Origin: UBA4582 sp002389265
Lineage (GTDB): Bacteria > Pseudomonadota > Gammaproteobacteria > Pseudomonadales > Azotimanducaceae
Direction: 5' to 3'
Length of the DNA: 64,000 nucleotides
Assembly: GCA_943788825.1 (NCBI GenBank)
Contig: CALSRT010000005.1
Location: 62,001-126,000 of the forward strand
Shown piece after piece: positions 52,449 through 60,595 of the stretch. Numbering within the stretch: position 1 is the first letter of the stretch; the number at the start of each line of letters is the position of its first letter. The notes below the pieces were generated by a model. The model saw only the letters and a list, made by a program, of their open reading frames with translations, did no database searches and was not told the DNA's origin. Both the position numbers and the translations under genes were made by a program.

Positions 52449-52547
52449 CGCCAGGCCACTAGTCAGGTGAAGTAAATTGCTTTGCTATCGATCAGCTACT
52501 AGTTTAGTTTCCCTCCAATACAAAATACTGCAATTGAGGCTCAGCGA

Positions 52548-53792
52548 ATGGACAAGGACTCGATTAATCAGGTCATCGAGGGCGGCCTCCTCCCTCGGCG
52601 CGCATTATTAAAAGCCTCGGCCCTGGGTTTGGCCGGCAGCTTCGTCGTGCCCGCCAGAGCGAGCCAAGACTGGATGACCCACGCTGGCGAGCCTCAAGGT
52701 GAATACGGCCAACCGTCACCCTTCGCTCAACTCAAGCGGGAACAGACTGGCGGCCATCCCCTGGGCCACGCAGCTGGCTCATCATCCACGCCATTGCAAG
52801 ATCTCAATGGCACCATTACACCTAACAGCCTACATTTTGAACGCCATCACAGCGGTATACCCGCTATTGATCCAGCCCGGCATACACTCACTATCTACGG
52901 TGATGTTCGCAGACAACTGCAGTTCAGTTACGAGGATCTGCTGGCCTACCCCATGGAAACCCATCAATACTTTCTGGAGTGCTCCGGTAATAGCTTTCGC
53001 AACACCCTTAACGAACCGTTAGATCTGACCGCAGGCTCCCTCAATGGCTTGGTCTCAGGCGCCGAGTGGACCGGCGTACCACTACATTATCTGCTCGACG
53101 AGGCCGGGATCGATTCAGCCGCCCGTTGGGTCATCGCCGAGGGCGCCGATGCTGCTGGCATGACCCGCAGCTTACCGATGAAGCTGGCACTTGATAATGT
53201 CATGGTCGCCCTGTACCAAAATGGCGAGCCCCTTCGACCTGCGCAGGGCTACCCCATGCGCTTGTTCGTGCCGGGCAGCGAGGGCAATATCAGCGTCAAA
53301 TGGTTACAGAGCCTCAAGGTCCAAGGGATGCCTGCCTATACTCGGGATGAAACCGCCAAGTACACCGACCTGTTGGCCAATGGCCAGGCCGAGATGTTTT
53401 CGCTGGCCATGGGGGTCAAATCGTTGATCACCTCTCCTTCTGGCAAAATGACCCTGAACCGAAAAGGCATTTATGAAGTGACGGGCCTGGCCTGGTCAGG
53501 CGCGGCGGCGATTCGAGGTGTGGAGATCAGCGCTGATGGCGGCGTGACCTGGGAGCCCGCTGCGCTGCAATCGGCTGCCCGACCTATGGCACTCACGCGA
53601 TTTCGCCTGCCCTGGCGCTGGGTGGGTCAAAGCAGCATTCTGCAAAGCCGTGCGACAGATACTCAAGGCAATATCCAACCTACCCGAACAGTCGCACTGG
53701 CACGCTATTCAGCAGCCGGTTTTTACCACTATAACGGTATCCAGAGCTGGCACGTATCAAACGCAGGAGTGGTTAAAAATGTTTACGTGTAA
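52548..53792 (+). CDS. soxC: Sulfite dehydrogenase molybdenum subunit SoxC
   Basis: Periplasmic molybdopterin enzyme of the sulfite oxidase family. The N-terminus has a Tat-type signal (PRRALLKASALGLAGSFVVPARA). TPLQDLNGTITPNSLHFERHHSG is diagnostic for SoxC. The molybdenum-binding cysteine is Cys145 in YFLECSGNSF. FVPGSEGNISVKWLQSLKV and the dimer domain with GVEISADGGVTWEPA follow, and the end GIQSWHVSNAG is typical. 414 residues. It overlaps the cytochrome c gene by 14 bases. soxXYZAB are absent, so the pair probably oxidises sulfite, or a sulfur intermediate, on its own. Confidence 0.93.
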   Translation: MDKDSINQVIEGGLLPRRALLKASALGLAGSFVVPARASQDWMTHAGEPQGEYGQPSPFAQLKREQTGGHPLGHAAGSSSTPLQDLNGTITPNSLHFERHHSGIPAIDPARHTLTIYGDVRRQLQFSYEDLLAYPMETHQYFLECSGNSFRNTLNEPLDLTAGSLNGLVSGAEWTGVPLHYLLDEAGIDSAARWVIAEGADAAGMTRSLPMKLALDNVMVALYQNGEPLRPAQGYPMRLFVPGSEGNISVKWLQSLKVQGMPAYTRDETAKYTDLLANGQAEMFSLAMGVKSLITSPSGKMTLNRKGIYEVTGLAWSGAAAIRGVEISADGGVTWEPAALQSAARPMALTRFRLPWRWVGQSSILQSRATDTQGNIQPTRTVALARYSAAGFYHYNGIQSWHVSNAGVVKNVYV

Positions 53793-54327
53793 AACCTTCG
53801 TGCCTCGATGCGCAACAACAGCCATGGTTTTGCTGGCGCTGTCGGCCAGTGCCACCGCCCTCGCCCAACCCGTGCTCGATGGGCACAACATCAAGCCCGA
53901 GCTTGGCCGGCTCGTACCCGACTATCAAGGGACTATCGTCTCTGGCAACGGTTCCGGATTGCCCCTAGGCCAAGGCAGCGTCGAACAAGGCGAGCAGGTT
54001 TTTAACGCGCGTTGCGCTGCCTGCCACGGCCTGGACGGCAAACTCGCAGGCAATCAGCTGGCGGGTGGCATCGGTACCTTAGCCACGGCCCAGCCAGTCA
54101 AAACCGTTGGCAGCTATTGGCCTTACGCGCCGACTTTGTATGACTATATCGCTCGCGCTATGCCCTATAACGAAGAAAAATCGCTGTCTGTGAACGAGGT
54201 CTATGGAGCCACTGCCTATGTGTTGTATCTCAACGGTATCGTCAAACGCAGCGACGTCGTTAGCGACAGCACTCTGGCCGACATCCAAATGCCCAACCGC
54301 GACGGTTTTATCGAGCTGCAGCAATAA
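53779..54327 (+). CDS. soxD: Cytochrome c subunit of sulfite dehydrogenase (SoxD type, one haem)
   Basis: Secreted electron acceptor for SoxC. A signal peptide (TTAMVLLALSASATALA) is followed by LDGHNIKPELGRLVPDYQGTIVSGNGSGLP and one haem site CAACH (Cys79, Cys82, His83). The likely axial Met is in ARAMPYNEEKSL. 182 residues, about half the two-haem SoxD of Paracoccus, so this is the short form. ATG 53779 lies inside the end of soxC with CAGGAG about 10 bases before it; the frame upstream is only the soxC shadow. It converges with the next gene, leaving 3 bases between stops. Confidence 0.9.
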   Translation: MFTCKTFVPRCATTAMVLLALSASATALAQPVLDGHNIKPELGRLVPDYQGTIVSGNGSGLPLGQGSVEQGEQVFNARCAACHGLDGKLAGNQLAGGIGTLATAQPVKTVGSYWPYAPTLYDYIARAMPYNEEKSLSVNEVYGATAYVLYLNGIVKRSDVVSDSTLADIQMPNRDGFIELQQ

Positions 54328-54330
54328 GCG

Positions 54331-54927
54331 CTAGCCTGCAGCCGCAAGCTGAGCCTCGACAAACTCCATTCGGTCTTTGCCCCAGTACAGGGTGTCATCG
54401 ATCATGATCGACGGGGCGCCGAATACCCCGCGGGCCAGGGCCGAATTCGTCGATTCGATTAGCGCCTCGCGCACCACCTGGCTTTCGCAAGCAATCTCAA
54501 AGGCTGTTGGATCAACACCCAGGCTTTCCGCGATACCTCGCAGCACACTGTACTCGCCAATAGTGCCGATGTTCTGTTCCCAGTAGGCGGCAAAAATCGC
54601 CGCGATAAATGCCTGCTCCAGACCCCACTGGCGCATGGCGATGGCCCCCTTCAATGCACGACTGGTCTTGATCGGAAATTGATCCGGCATCCTGAAAGGC
54701 AGATCATAACGCTTGGCCCAGCGCATCAGGTCATCCCGGCGGTTGCGTAGCTTGGCTTTGGGCTCATCCATCAGCACGTAACGATTCGACTGAAACACAT
54801 GACCAAGATTAAAGGCATGCCAATTGATCTGCGCATCATACCGAGCCGCCAAAGGCTGGATCAGCTGCAGCGCGAAATAGGTATTCGTGCTGCCCAGATC
54901 CCAGTAGAAATCGATGATTTTCGTCAT
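54331..54927 (-). CDS. 2-hydroxychromene-2-carboxylate isomerase family protein (DsbA/GST-kappa fold)
   Basis: Thioredoxin-fold protein of the HCCA isomerase family, whose members use glutathione in aromatic ring degradation. It starts IIDFYWDLGSTNTYFALQLI, with Ser-Thr-Asn at the place where relatives have a glutathione-activating Ser. ALKGAIAMRQWGLEQAFIAAIFAAYWEQN and the cis-Pro block GVFGAPSIMIDDTLYWGKDRM follow. 198 residues. No naphthalene-type degradation genes are nearby, so the substrate is open; association with the sulfite dehydrogenase is by position only. ATG 54927. Confidence 0.88.
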   Translation of the reverse strand: MTKIIDFYWDLGSTNTYFALQLIQPLAARYDAQINWHAFNLGHVFQSNRYVLMDEPKAKLRNRRDDLMRWAKRYDLPFRMPDQFPIKTSRALKGAIAMRQWGLEQAFIAAIFAAYWEQNIGTIGEYSVLRGIAESLGVDPTAFEIACESQVVREALIESTNSALARGVFGAPSIMIDDTLYWGKDRMEFVEAQLAAAG

Positions 54928-55143
54928 TTAGCGTACTCTTTAAGTGCTCGCGGCACTGCCCAACTCAATATTTTCCCCTTGCCACCTATGGCACGTGAGA
55001 TTGTCCATATACAGGGTGACCTGCGACCCCAACATTGAATCATGCAATGAACCAAGCCATCGACGACAACACAGGAACGCCAAGAAGCGTAAACGATTTC
55101 GAGCATACAGTGAAAACTGTTATGGCAGTTAATCAGGCGTACT

Positions 55144-55234
55144 GCAAAGGTTGTAGCAAAGGTTGTAGGAACGTTGTAGCGTTGTAGGAACGGTTGTAGC
55201 AAAAGTTGCAGCAAAAGCTATCGCAAAGGATCTA
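55144..55234. repeat. Degenerate 12-base tandem repeat, about 8 copies
   Basis: GCAAAGGTTGTA at 55144 and 55156 is followed by shortened or mutated copies (GGAACGTTGTA, GCGTTGTA, GGAACGGTTGTA, GCAAAAGTTGCA, GCAAAAGCTATC, GCAAAGGATCTA). Unit length is mostly 12 with two deletions. Confidence 0.9.
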
Positions 55235-55291
55235 GTAAGGCATGTCGTGTCGTGAACGGGGGGACAATACTCGGGAAACCAAAGACATCCG

Positions 55292-55327
55292 CGCGATGGC
55301 AACGGTGTACATCACCGTTGCCATGCG
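55292..55327 (-). terminator. Strong hairpin downstream of GST gene
   Basis: ATGGCAACGGTG (55296-55307) pairs perfectly with CACCGTTGCCAT (55313-55324) around TACAT. CGC/GCG extend the stem beyond a one-base bulge. It follows the GST stop by 15 bases on the minus strand. No T run follows, so it may stop transcription weakly or protect the mRNA end. Confidence 0.5.
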
Positions 55328-55342
55328 AGCAACTGACAGCGC

Positions 55343-55954
55343 TTAAGCAGCAGCGCTTGGACGGGCTGCAACCCGCTCGTACCAGGCACTAATATTTTTG
55401 TTCGCTTCATTCAATGGCTGGCCAACCTGAACACCAAACTCCAAGAAGCAATACAGCATAATATCAGCCAAGGTGAACCGATCGCCGCACACGAACTGCT
55501 TACCGGCCATTTGCTGATCAAGCCAAGTAAGCCGTTCCTGAGCCAGGATCTTCAGGTCGTCAGCCGCGTGAGGAATTGTCCGCAATCGATCCTTGAACAT
55601 GGCCAGACCTTCTGAGTACCGAAAACCATTTGCCACATTTTCCATAATTTGCAGATCGATTCGACGACCCCACATGCGGGTCTCGGCGCGGGCCTCGGCC
55701 GTGGTGCCGATCAGGTCCGAGTTGCCGTTCTTATCGTCCAAGTACTCACAAATCACAGTGATCTCGGCGACAAAGCTACCGTCATCCAGCTGCAAAGCCG
55801 GTGTGGTCCCACTGGGGTTTTTCGAAAGATAATCGGGCTGGCGATTCTCACCGGCCACTAAGTCGATGTCGAGCGTCTCAAGACTGATGCCTCGTTCTGC
55901 CATATACATGCGGACGACCTTCGGGTTAGGTCCAATCGAGTTAATAAGTTTCAT
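55343..55954 (-). CDS. Glutathione S-transferase
   Basis: Cytoplasmic GST-fold protein. The thioredoxin-like N-terminal domain (SIGPNPKVVRMYMAERGISLETLDIDL) contains the glutathione-contact block NPSGTTPALQLDDGSFVAEITVICEYLDD. The helical C-terminal domain has the family signature GDRFTLADIMLYCFLEFG. 203 residues, ATG 55954. The Ser in NSIGPNPKVVR is at the usual activating position. The substrate is unknown. It is one of several glutathione-related genes between 54 and 62 kb. Confidence 0.9.
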   Translation of the reverse strand: MKLINSIGPNPKVVRMYMAERGISLETLDIDLVAGENRQPDYLSKNPSGTTPALQLDDGSFVAEITVICEYLDDKNGNSDLIGTTAEARAETRMWGRRIDLQIMENVANGFRYSEGLAMFKDRLRTIPHAADDLKILAQERLTWLDQQMAGKQFVCGDRFTLADIMLYCFLEFGVQVGQPLNEANKNISAWYERVAARPSAAA

Positions 55955-56238
55955 GCTGACTCCTGCTATTGAGCTATTGCTCCAAGCGACTTAGTGTGAA
56001 TATAGACGTAAAATTGATAATGGAACTTCGAATTTATACCGAAATAACCAGAGCGATGCTAGTACAGCGTTAATTTTCATTGAAATTAACCAACAAATCA
56101 TTAACCTCTCACGCCATTACCGCGAAGACCTGCAGCATCAAACCGGGACCCTTTACTGCCAGCGCTGGCCTGGACGTGGGGCAAGTCCTCCCTAGCCCAA
56201 GTCGTCAGTCCCCTTATCAACGCGCTTCCGGTCGAACC

Positions 56239-58119
56239 ATGCGTACTTGGAGTGAGCTTTTGAACGATCGCAGTAAGGCCCACATGCTCTGGCACCACAG
56301 CCAAGGCTTTCGACATTATTTTCTGTTGGCTATCGTCGCCATGACGATCGGCTATCTGATGATGTTTGGTGTGCCACTGGTGATGAAATATGCCATCGAT
56401 ATTATCACCATCACCACGGGCAATGTGCCACCCGCCTTTCTTGAAGTCCCCACCCGCCTGTTGAGCGCCGGAGACGAACCTTCGACCATACTCTATTTGA
56501 TTGTTGGCGCGCTGATCATTCTTGTTCTCACCATGGGCGCCGGCATCTGCCTGTACATTCGCGGCCGCTTGATCGCAGTAGGCTCAGAGGGCATCGTTCG
56601 CGCCTTACGTGAGCGCGTGTTCTATCACCTCGAACATCTACCCGCAGGGTATCACGACCGCACTGATACTGGCGATCTCGTCCAACGTTGCACCTCCGAT
56701 GTGGAAACCGTCAGGGTCTTTCTCGCCGGCCAGGTCGTCGAGATCAGCCGCGCCATCCTGATGTTACTCGTTGTCCTGCCCATTTTGTTTAGCCTCGACG
56801 TTGATATGGCCTGGCTGTCATTAGCGACGATTCCCCTGCTGTTTGTCTTCGCCTTTATCTTCTTTCAGAAAGTCAAAACCTTGTTTTTGCTGGTCGACGA
56901 AGCCGAGGCTCGCCTGACCACCGTTCTGCAGGAGAATCTAACAGGTATTCGTGTGGTCAGGGCCTTTGCCCGCCAAAGCTTCGAGCAAGATAAATTTGCC
57001 GAGAAAAATCGTGCGTTCCGTGACCTGAACAACCGCTTGATCAAAATCCTGGGGGTTTACTATGGCCTCAGCGACTTAATCTGTCTTAGCCAGATCGGCC
57101 TGCTACTGATTGTTGGTGCACTGTGGGTGGTTGATGGTTTTCTGTCAGTGGGCACCCTGTTCGCCTTTATCACTTACGAGAGCATGATCATCTGGCCCAT
57201 TCGCCATATGGGTCGGGTCCTCACGGATTCTGGCAAGGCCATCGTGTCCATGGGCCGGTTGGCCGAAGTCCTGGCCGAGCCCGCTGAAACCCAGCATGAG
57301 GCTTTTCCCACGGATGCCCTGCACGGCGAGATTGAATTCAGCCAAGTGCGCTTTGGCTATGCCATCGACAAACCGGTACTCAATGCTGTGTCGTTTCATC
57401 TCCAGGCCGGCCAGACCCTGGCACTGCTGGGCCCGCCGGGCTCGGGTAAGTCTACCGTCGCCCAGCTATTGATGCGGTTATACGATTATACCGAAGGCTC
57501 GATCTTGCTTGATGGCTTGCAGCTCAACACGCTGGCACGGAAATATGTCCGCGGCCAGATCAGCATCGTCCTGCAAGAACCTTTTCTGTACGGCGCTAGT
57601 ATCGGCGCCAACCTACTGGTCGGCCGGCTTAACGCGAGCCAGGCCGAGGTTGAAGAGGCGGCGCAAGCAGCCTGCATTCATGACTCGATCACGAGCCTGC
57701 CCCGAGGCTACGACACCCGCGTTGGCGAACGTGGCGCCACCCTGTCTGGCGGTCAACGACAGCGCATCGCCCTCGCCCGCGCCCTACTGAAGAACCCACC
57801 CATTCTGATCCTTGACGACGCCTTATCCGCCGTAGACACCGATACCGAAGCCAGGATACTTGCAGCACTAAAGGCCCGACGCAGCGGTCATACCACCATT
57901 ATCATCGCCCACCGCCTGTCATCCGTGATGCACGCGGACCAGATATTGATGCTTGATAATGGCCGTATTGTCCAATCCGGCAACCACCAGAGTCTCAGTC
58001 AGCAACCCGGCGTCTACCAGCAGCTATGCCAAATTCAAGGCGCTATTCAGGCACAAATCGAAGCCGCCTTGGATGACGAGGCCACTGCCAACGCCAACGT
58101 GCTGCAGGGGCAGGAGTAA
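56239..58119 (+). CDS. ABC exporter half, degenerate ATP site (MdlA-like)
   Basis: Half-transporter with six membrane helices (HYFLLAIVAMTIGYLMMFGVPLV and others up to about residue 300) and a C-terminal ATPase. Walker A GPPGSGKST starts at residue 398, the signature LSGGQRQR at 502, Walker B is ILILDD. The catalytic Glu is replaced by Asp527 (DDALSAVD), the hallmark of the inactive site in heterodimeric exporters such as MdlAB, BmrCD and TM287/288. The frame is open from TTG 56080, but homology begins near ATG 56239 (no strong ribosome site). The partner gene starts 4 bases after the stop. Confidence 0.9.
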   Translation: MRTWSELLNDRSKAHMLWHHSQGFRHYFLLAIVAMTIGYLMMFGVPLVMKYAIDIITITTGNVPPAFLEVPTRLLSAGDEPSTILYLIVGALIILVLTMGAGICLYIRGRLIAVGSEGIVRALRERVFYHLEHLPAGYHDRTDTGDLVQRCTSDVETVRVFLAGQVVEISRAILMLLVVLPILFSLDVDMAWLSLATIPLLFVFAFIFFQKVKTLFLLVDEAEARLTTVLQENLTGIRVVRAFARQSFEQDKFAEKNRAFRDLNNRLIKILGVYYGLSDLICLSQIGLLLIVGALWVVDGFLSVGTLFAFITYESMIIWPIRHMGRVLTDSGKAIVSMGRLAEVLAEPAETQHEAFPTDALHGEIEFSQVRFGYAIDKPVLNAVSFHLQAGQTLALLGPPGSGKSTVAQLLMRLYDYTEGSILLDGLQLNTLARKYVRGQISIVLQEPFLYGASIGANLLVGRLNASQAEVEEAAQAACIHDSITSLPRGYDTRVGERGATLSGGQRQRIALARALLKNPPILILDDALSAVDTDTEARILAALKARRSGHTTIIIAHRLSSVMHADQILMLDNGRIVQSGNHQSLSQQPGVYQQLCQIQGAIQAQIEAALDDEATANANVLQGQE

Positions 58120-58122
58120 GAC

Positions 58123-60018
58123 ATGTCAGAATTTTTTGATGACGACAATTACAACGACGGGTTCAATGAAGACTCCTATGAGCAAGGCATGGATCTTGGC
58201 TTGTGGAAGCAGTTGCTAGCCTACACGCTGAGTTATCCGAAGGACGTCTTGATTTTGGCGATCTGCGCTGTTTGTACCGCCGGTGCCGATATCGCGTTTC
58301 CCCTGATCACTCGCTCGGTGATTGATTCTATCGGCGTGGGCGATGGCAGCTTTGACCCTTACTTCTATGGCGCGCTGTACTTTACCTTCGTCGTGATCCT
58401 CGCCTCATCGGTGGCGGGTTTCATCTGGTATGGCGGCAAACTGCGAACCCATGTCAGTCACGACATCCGCCGCGACGGATTCACCAATCTTCAACGTCTG
58501 CCCTTTGCCTACTACGATTTTCGCCCCGTGGGCTGGCTGATGGCACGCATGACCTCGGATTGTGAGCGTCTGTCCAATATATTGGCCTGGGGATTACTGG
58601 ATCTCATCTTTTGCACCACAGTGATGTTTGGTATCGCCTGCGCCATGTTGTACATGGATCTGTCGCTGGCGCTGATCGTTCTGAGTGTTCTGCCATTTCT
58701 TGCTTGGTTGAGTCTGACCTTCCAGAAACGCATCCTCAAGAGTGCCCGACAGGTCCGTAAGACCAACTCGAAGATCACCGGTTCTTTCAACGAGAGCATC
58801 ATGGGCGTGCAGACCACCAAGACTTTCGTCAAGGAAGCCGAGAATCTGCGTCACTTTGGTCAACTCACCGACGACATGTATAAGGCATCGGTGCTAAATA
58901 AGGTTCAGGCGGCCCTGTATCTACCGTTGGTATTGACCCTGGGATCCATCGCCACGGGTCTGGCGTTAATCTTTGGTGGCCTGGAAGTGGGCTGGGGCGG
59001 CGTCACCACCGGCACTCTGCTGGCATTTCTGGCTTACAGCCGGCATTTCTTTGAACCCATCGAGGAACTCGCGCAGTGGTTCGCCGAGATGCAGATGGCT
59101 CAGGCGTCGGCTGAGCGCATCATCAGCTTGATCGAAGCGCCCGCCGATATTCGAGATTCCGCCGCGGTCACCGCCCGCATCAATCAGCACCAGCAGAACC
59201 CAAGTGATCAGGTGGCTATTGACGGCTATAGCAACGACATCAAAACCATTGAATTTCGCGATGTGAGCTTCGCCTACGATACCGGCCCCAATGTACTGGA
59301 CCGCATTAACCTCACCATCAATCAAGGCGAGAGCATCGCGATTGTGGGCTCCACTGGCGGCGGCAAAACGTCGCTGACGAACCTGCTGTGTCGGTTCTAC
59401 GAGCCCACCAGCGGCGAAATTCTGTTCGATGGTATCGACTATCGGCAACGCAGCCTGCACTGGCTCCAGTCGAACTTGGGCATTGTGCTGCAGGCCTCAC
59501 ATATTTTCGGCGGCACGATCAATGACAATATTCGCTATGGGCGACTGGATGCCACCGATGCAGAGATCCAAGCCGCAGGCCAGCGCGCCGGCGCTCACGA
59601 TTTCATTATGAAGATGGATCACGGCTACAACACTCAGGTCGGTGAAGGTGGTTCAAAGTTGTCCGCCGGTGAAAAGCAGCTGATCTCTTTTGCGCGGGCG
59701 ATTCTCGCCAACCCCCGCATACTGGTGATGGATGAAGCCACTTCGTCGGTGGATACCGTCACCGAAGCATATATACAGCAGGGGCTCCAGGCCCTGTTAC
59801 AAGGTCGCATCAGCGTAGTGATCGCCCATCGCTTGTCTACCATCAAGAGCGCCGATCGAATCCTGGTCATCGAGCGGGGCCAGATCATTGAGGCCGGTAG
59901 CCACGGGGTCTTGATGCAACAACAGGGACGCTATTACAATCTCTATACACAACAGAGCCTGGCAGAATTTGCCCGCGACCAGACCCAATGGCAGGCAGCT
60001 GAGACAGACCCGGTTTAA
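58123..60018 (+). CDS. ABC exporter half, catalytic ATP site (MdlB-like)
   Basis: Partner of the preceding half-transporter. An acidic N-terminus (EFFDDDNYNDGFNEDSYEQG) precedes six membrane helices and the ATPase. Walker A GSTGGGKTS starts at residue 409 and Walker B ILVMDE has the catalytic Glu538. The signature is the altered LSAGEK (513-518), as in MdlB. Together the two chains make one working ATP site (this Walker A/B with the partner's LSGGQ) and one degenerate site. 631 residues. An efflux substrate cannot be read; lipid, peptide or drug export are all known in the family. Rhodanese and GGT genes follow. Confidence 0.92.
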   Translation: MSEFFDDDNYNDGFNEDSYEQGMDLGLWKQLLAYTLSYPKDVLILAICAVCTAGADIAFPLITRSVIDSIGVGDGSFDPYFYGALYFTFVVILASSVAGFIWYGGKLRTHVSHDIRRDGFTNLQRLPFAYYDFRPVGWLMARMTSDCERLSNILAWGLLDLIFCTTVMFGIACAMLYMDLSLALIVLSVLPFLAWLSLTFQKRILKSARQVRKTNSKITGSFNESIMGVQTTKTFVKEAENLRHFGQLTDDMYKASVLNKVQAALYLPLVLTLGSIATGLALIFGGLEVGWGGVTTGTLLAFLAYSRHFFEPIEELAQWFAEMQMAQASAERIISLIEAPADIRDSAAVTARINQHQQNPSDQVAIDGYSNDIKTIEFRDVSFAYDTGPNVLDRINLTINQGESIAIVGSTGGGKTSLTNLLCRFYEPTSGEILFDGIDYRQRSLHWLQSNLGIVLQASHIFGGTINDNIRYGRLDATDAEIQAAGQRAGAHDFIMKMDHGYNTQVGEGGSKLSAGEKQLISFARAILANPRILVMDEATSSVDTVTEAYIQQGLQALLQGRISVVIAHRLSTIKSADRILVIERGQIIEAGSHGVLMQQQGRYYNLYTQQSLAEFARDQTQWQAAETDPV

Positions 60019-60117
60019 CACTTGATCTCGCCCCAGCGACCTGTTCTAGTTGAGCTTATCAACAGGATTTTCACCGTTGGCGAAAGCCACGAATTCAGTT
60101 ATCAAGGAGCGCAACAT

Positions 60118-60522
60118 ATGCCAATCACTGTAGGGGTCAAAGCCCTGGTCGACGCCGCCGAAAAGGAGATCAAGACGCTTTCACTGGACGAGGCCAACGC
60201 GCTATTAGCCAACGACGCTACGGTGTTTGTGGATATCCGTGATATCCGCGAGTTGCACCGGGAAGGTAAAATTGCTGGCGCCCTTCACGCGCCTCGAGGC
60301 ATGCTCGAATTCTGGGTTGACCCCGACAGCCCCTACCATCGAGAGGTGTTCGCACAGGACAAAACCTACGTGTTGTACTGCGCATCTGCCTGGCGTTCCG
60401 CACTGGCAGCGCAAGCGCTACAGCACATGGGCATGGACAATGTCTGCCATATTGCCGGGGGCTTCACCGCCTGGAAGGCCGCAGCCTTGGCCATCGAACC
60501 CGTGGCGGCCAAAGCACCCTGA
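60118..60522 (+). CDS. Single-domain rhodanese
   Basis: Sulfurtransferase-fold protein. ITVGVKALVDAAEKEIKTLSLDEANALL leads into the rhodanese domain with VFVDIRDIRELHREGKIAGALHAPRGMLEFWVD. The active-site cysteine is Cys88 in the loop CASAWR. The final AGGFTAWKAA is typical. It can carry a persulfide between donors such as thiosulfate or glutathione persulfide and acceptors. ATG 60118 has AAGGAG at 60104-60109, so the longer frame from 60022 is not used. 134 residues. It lies between an ABC exporter and a gamma-glutamyltransferase, 99 and 73 bases from them. Confidence 0.92.
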   Translation: MPITVGVKALVDAAEKEIKTLSLDEANALLANDATVFVDIRDIRELHREGKIAGALHAPRGMLEFWVDPDSPYHREVFAQDKTYVLYCASAWRSALAAQALQHMGMDNVCHIAGGFTAWKAAALAIEPVAAKAP

Positions 60523-60595
60523 CGCGCGCGCACGCGACGAGCGCACCCTCACGCCCGCCGTCGACAACCGAACTTTTACGTAAGGTGATCTGCTG

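Larger units (their letters stand above)
54928..55342. other. Intergenic region with repeats and hairpin
   Basis: 415 bases with no credible gene. The left part presumably carries the promoter of the isomerase gene. A degenerate 12-base tandem repeat occupies 55144-55234, and a strong hairpin at 55292-55327 stands after the GST stop on the minus strand. A minus-strand frame (54924-55214) runs through the repeat and is Cys/Leu-rich without any family resemblance. Confidence 0.6.

Noticed and set aside
54924..55214. 96-codon minus-strand frame through the tandem repeat
   Set aside because: Cys/Leu-rich translation of repeat DNA without homology or ribosome site.
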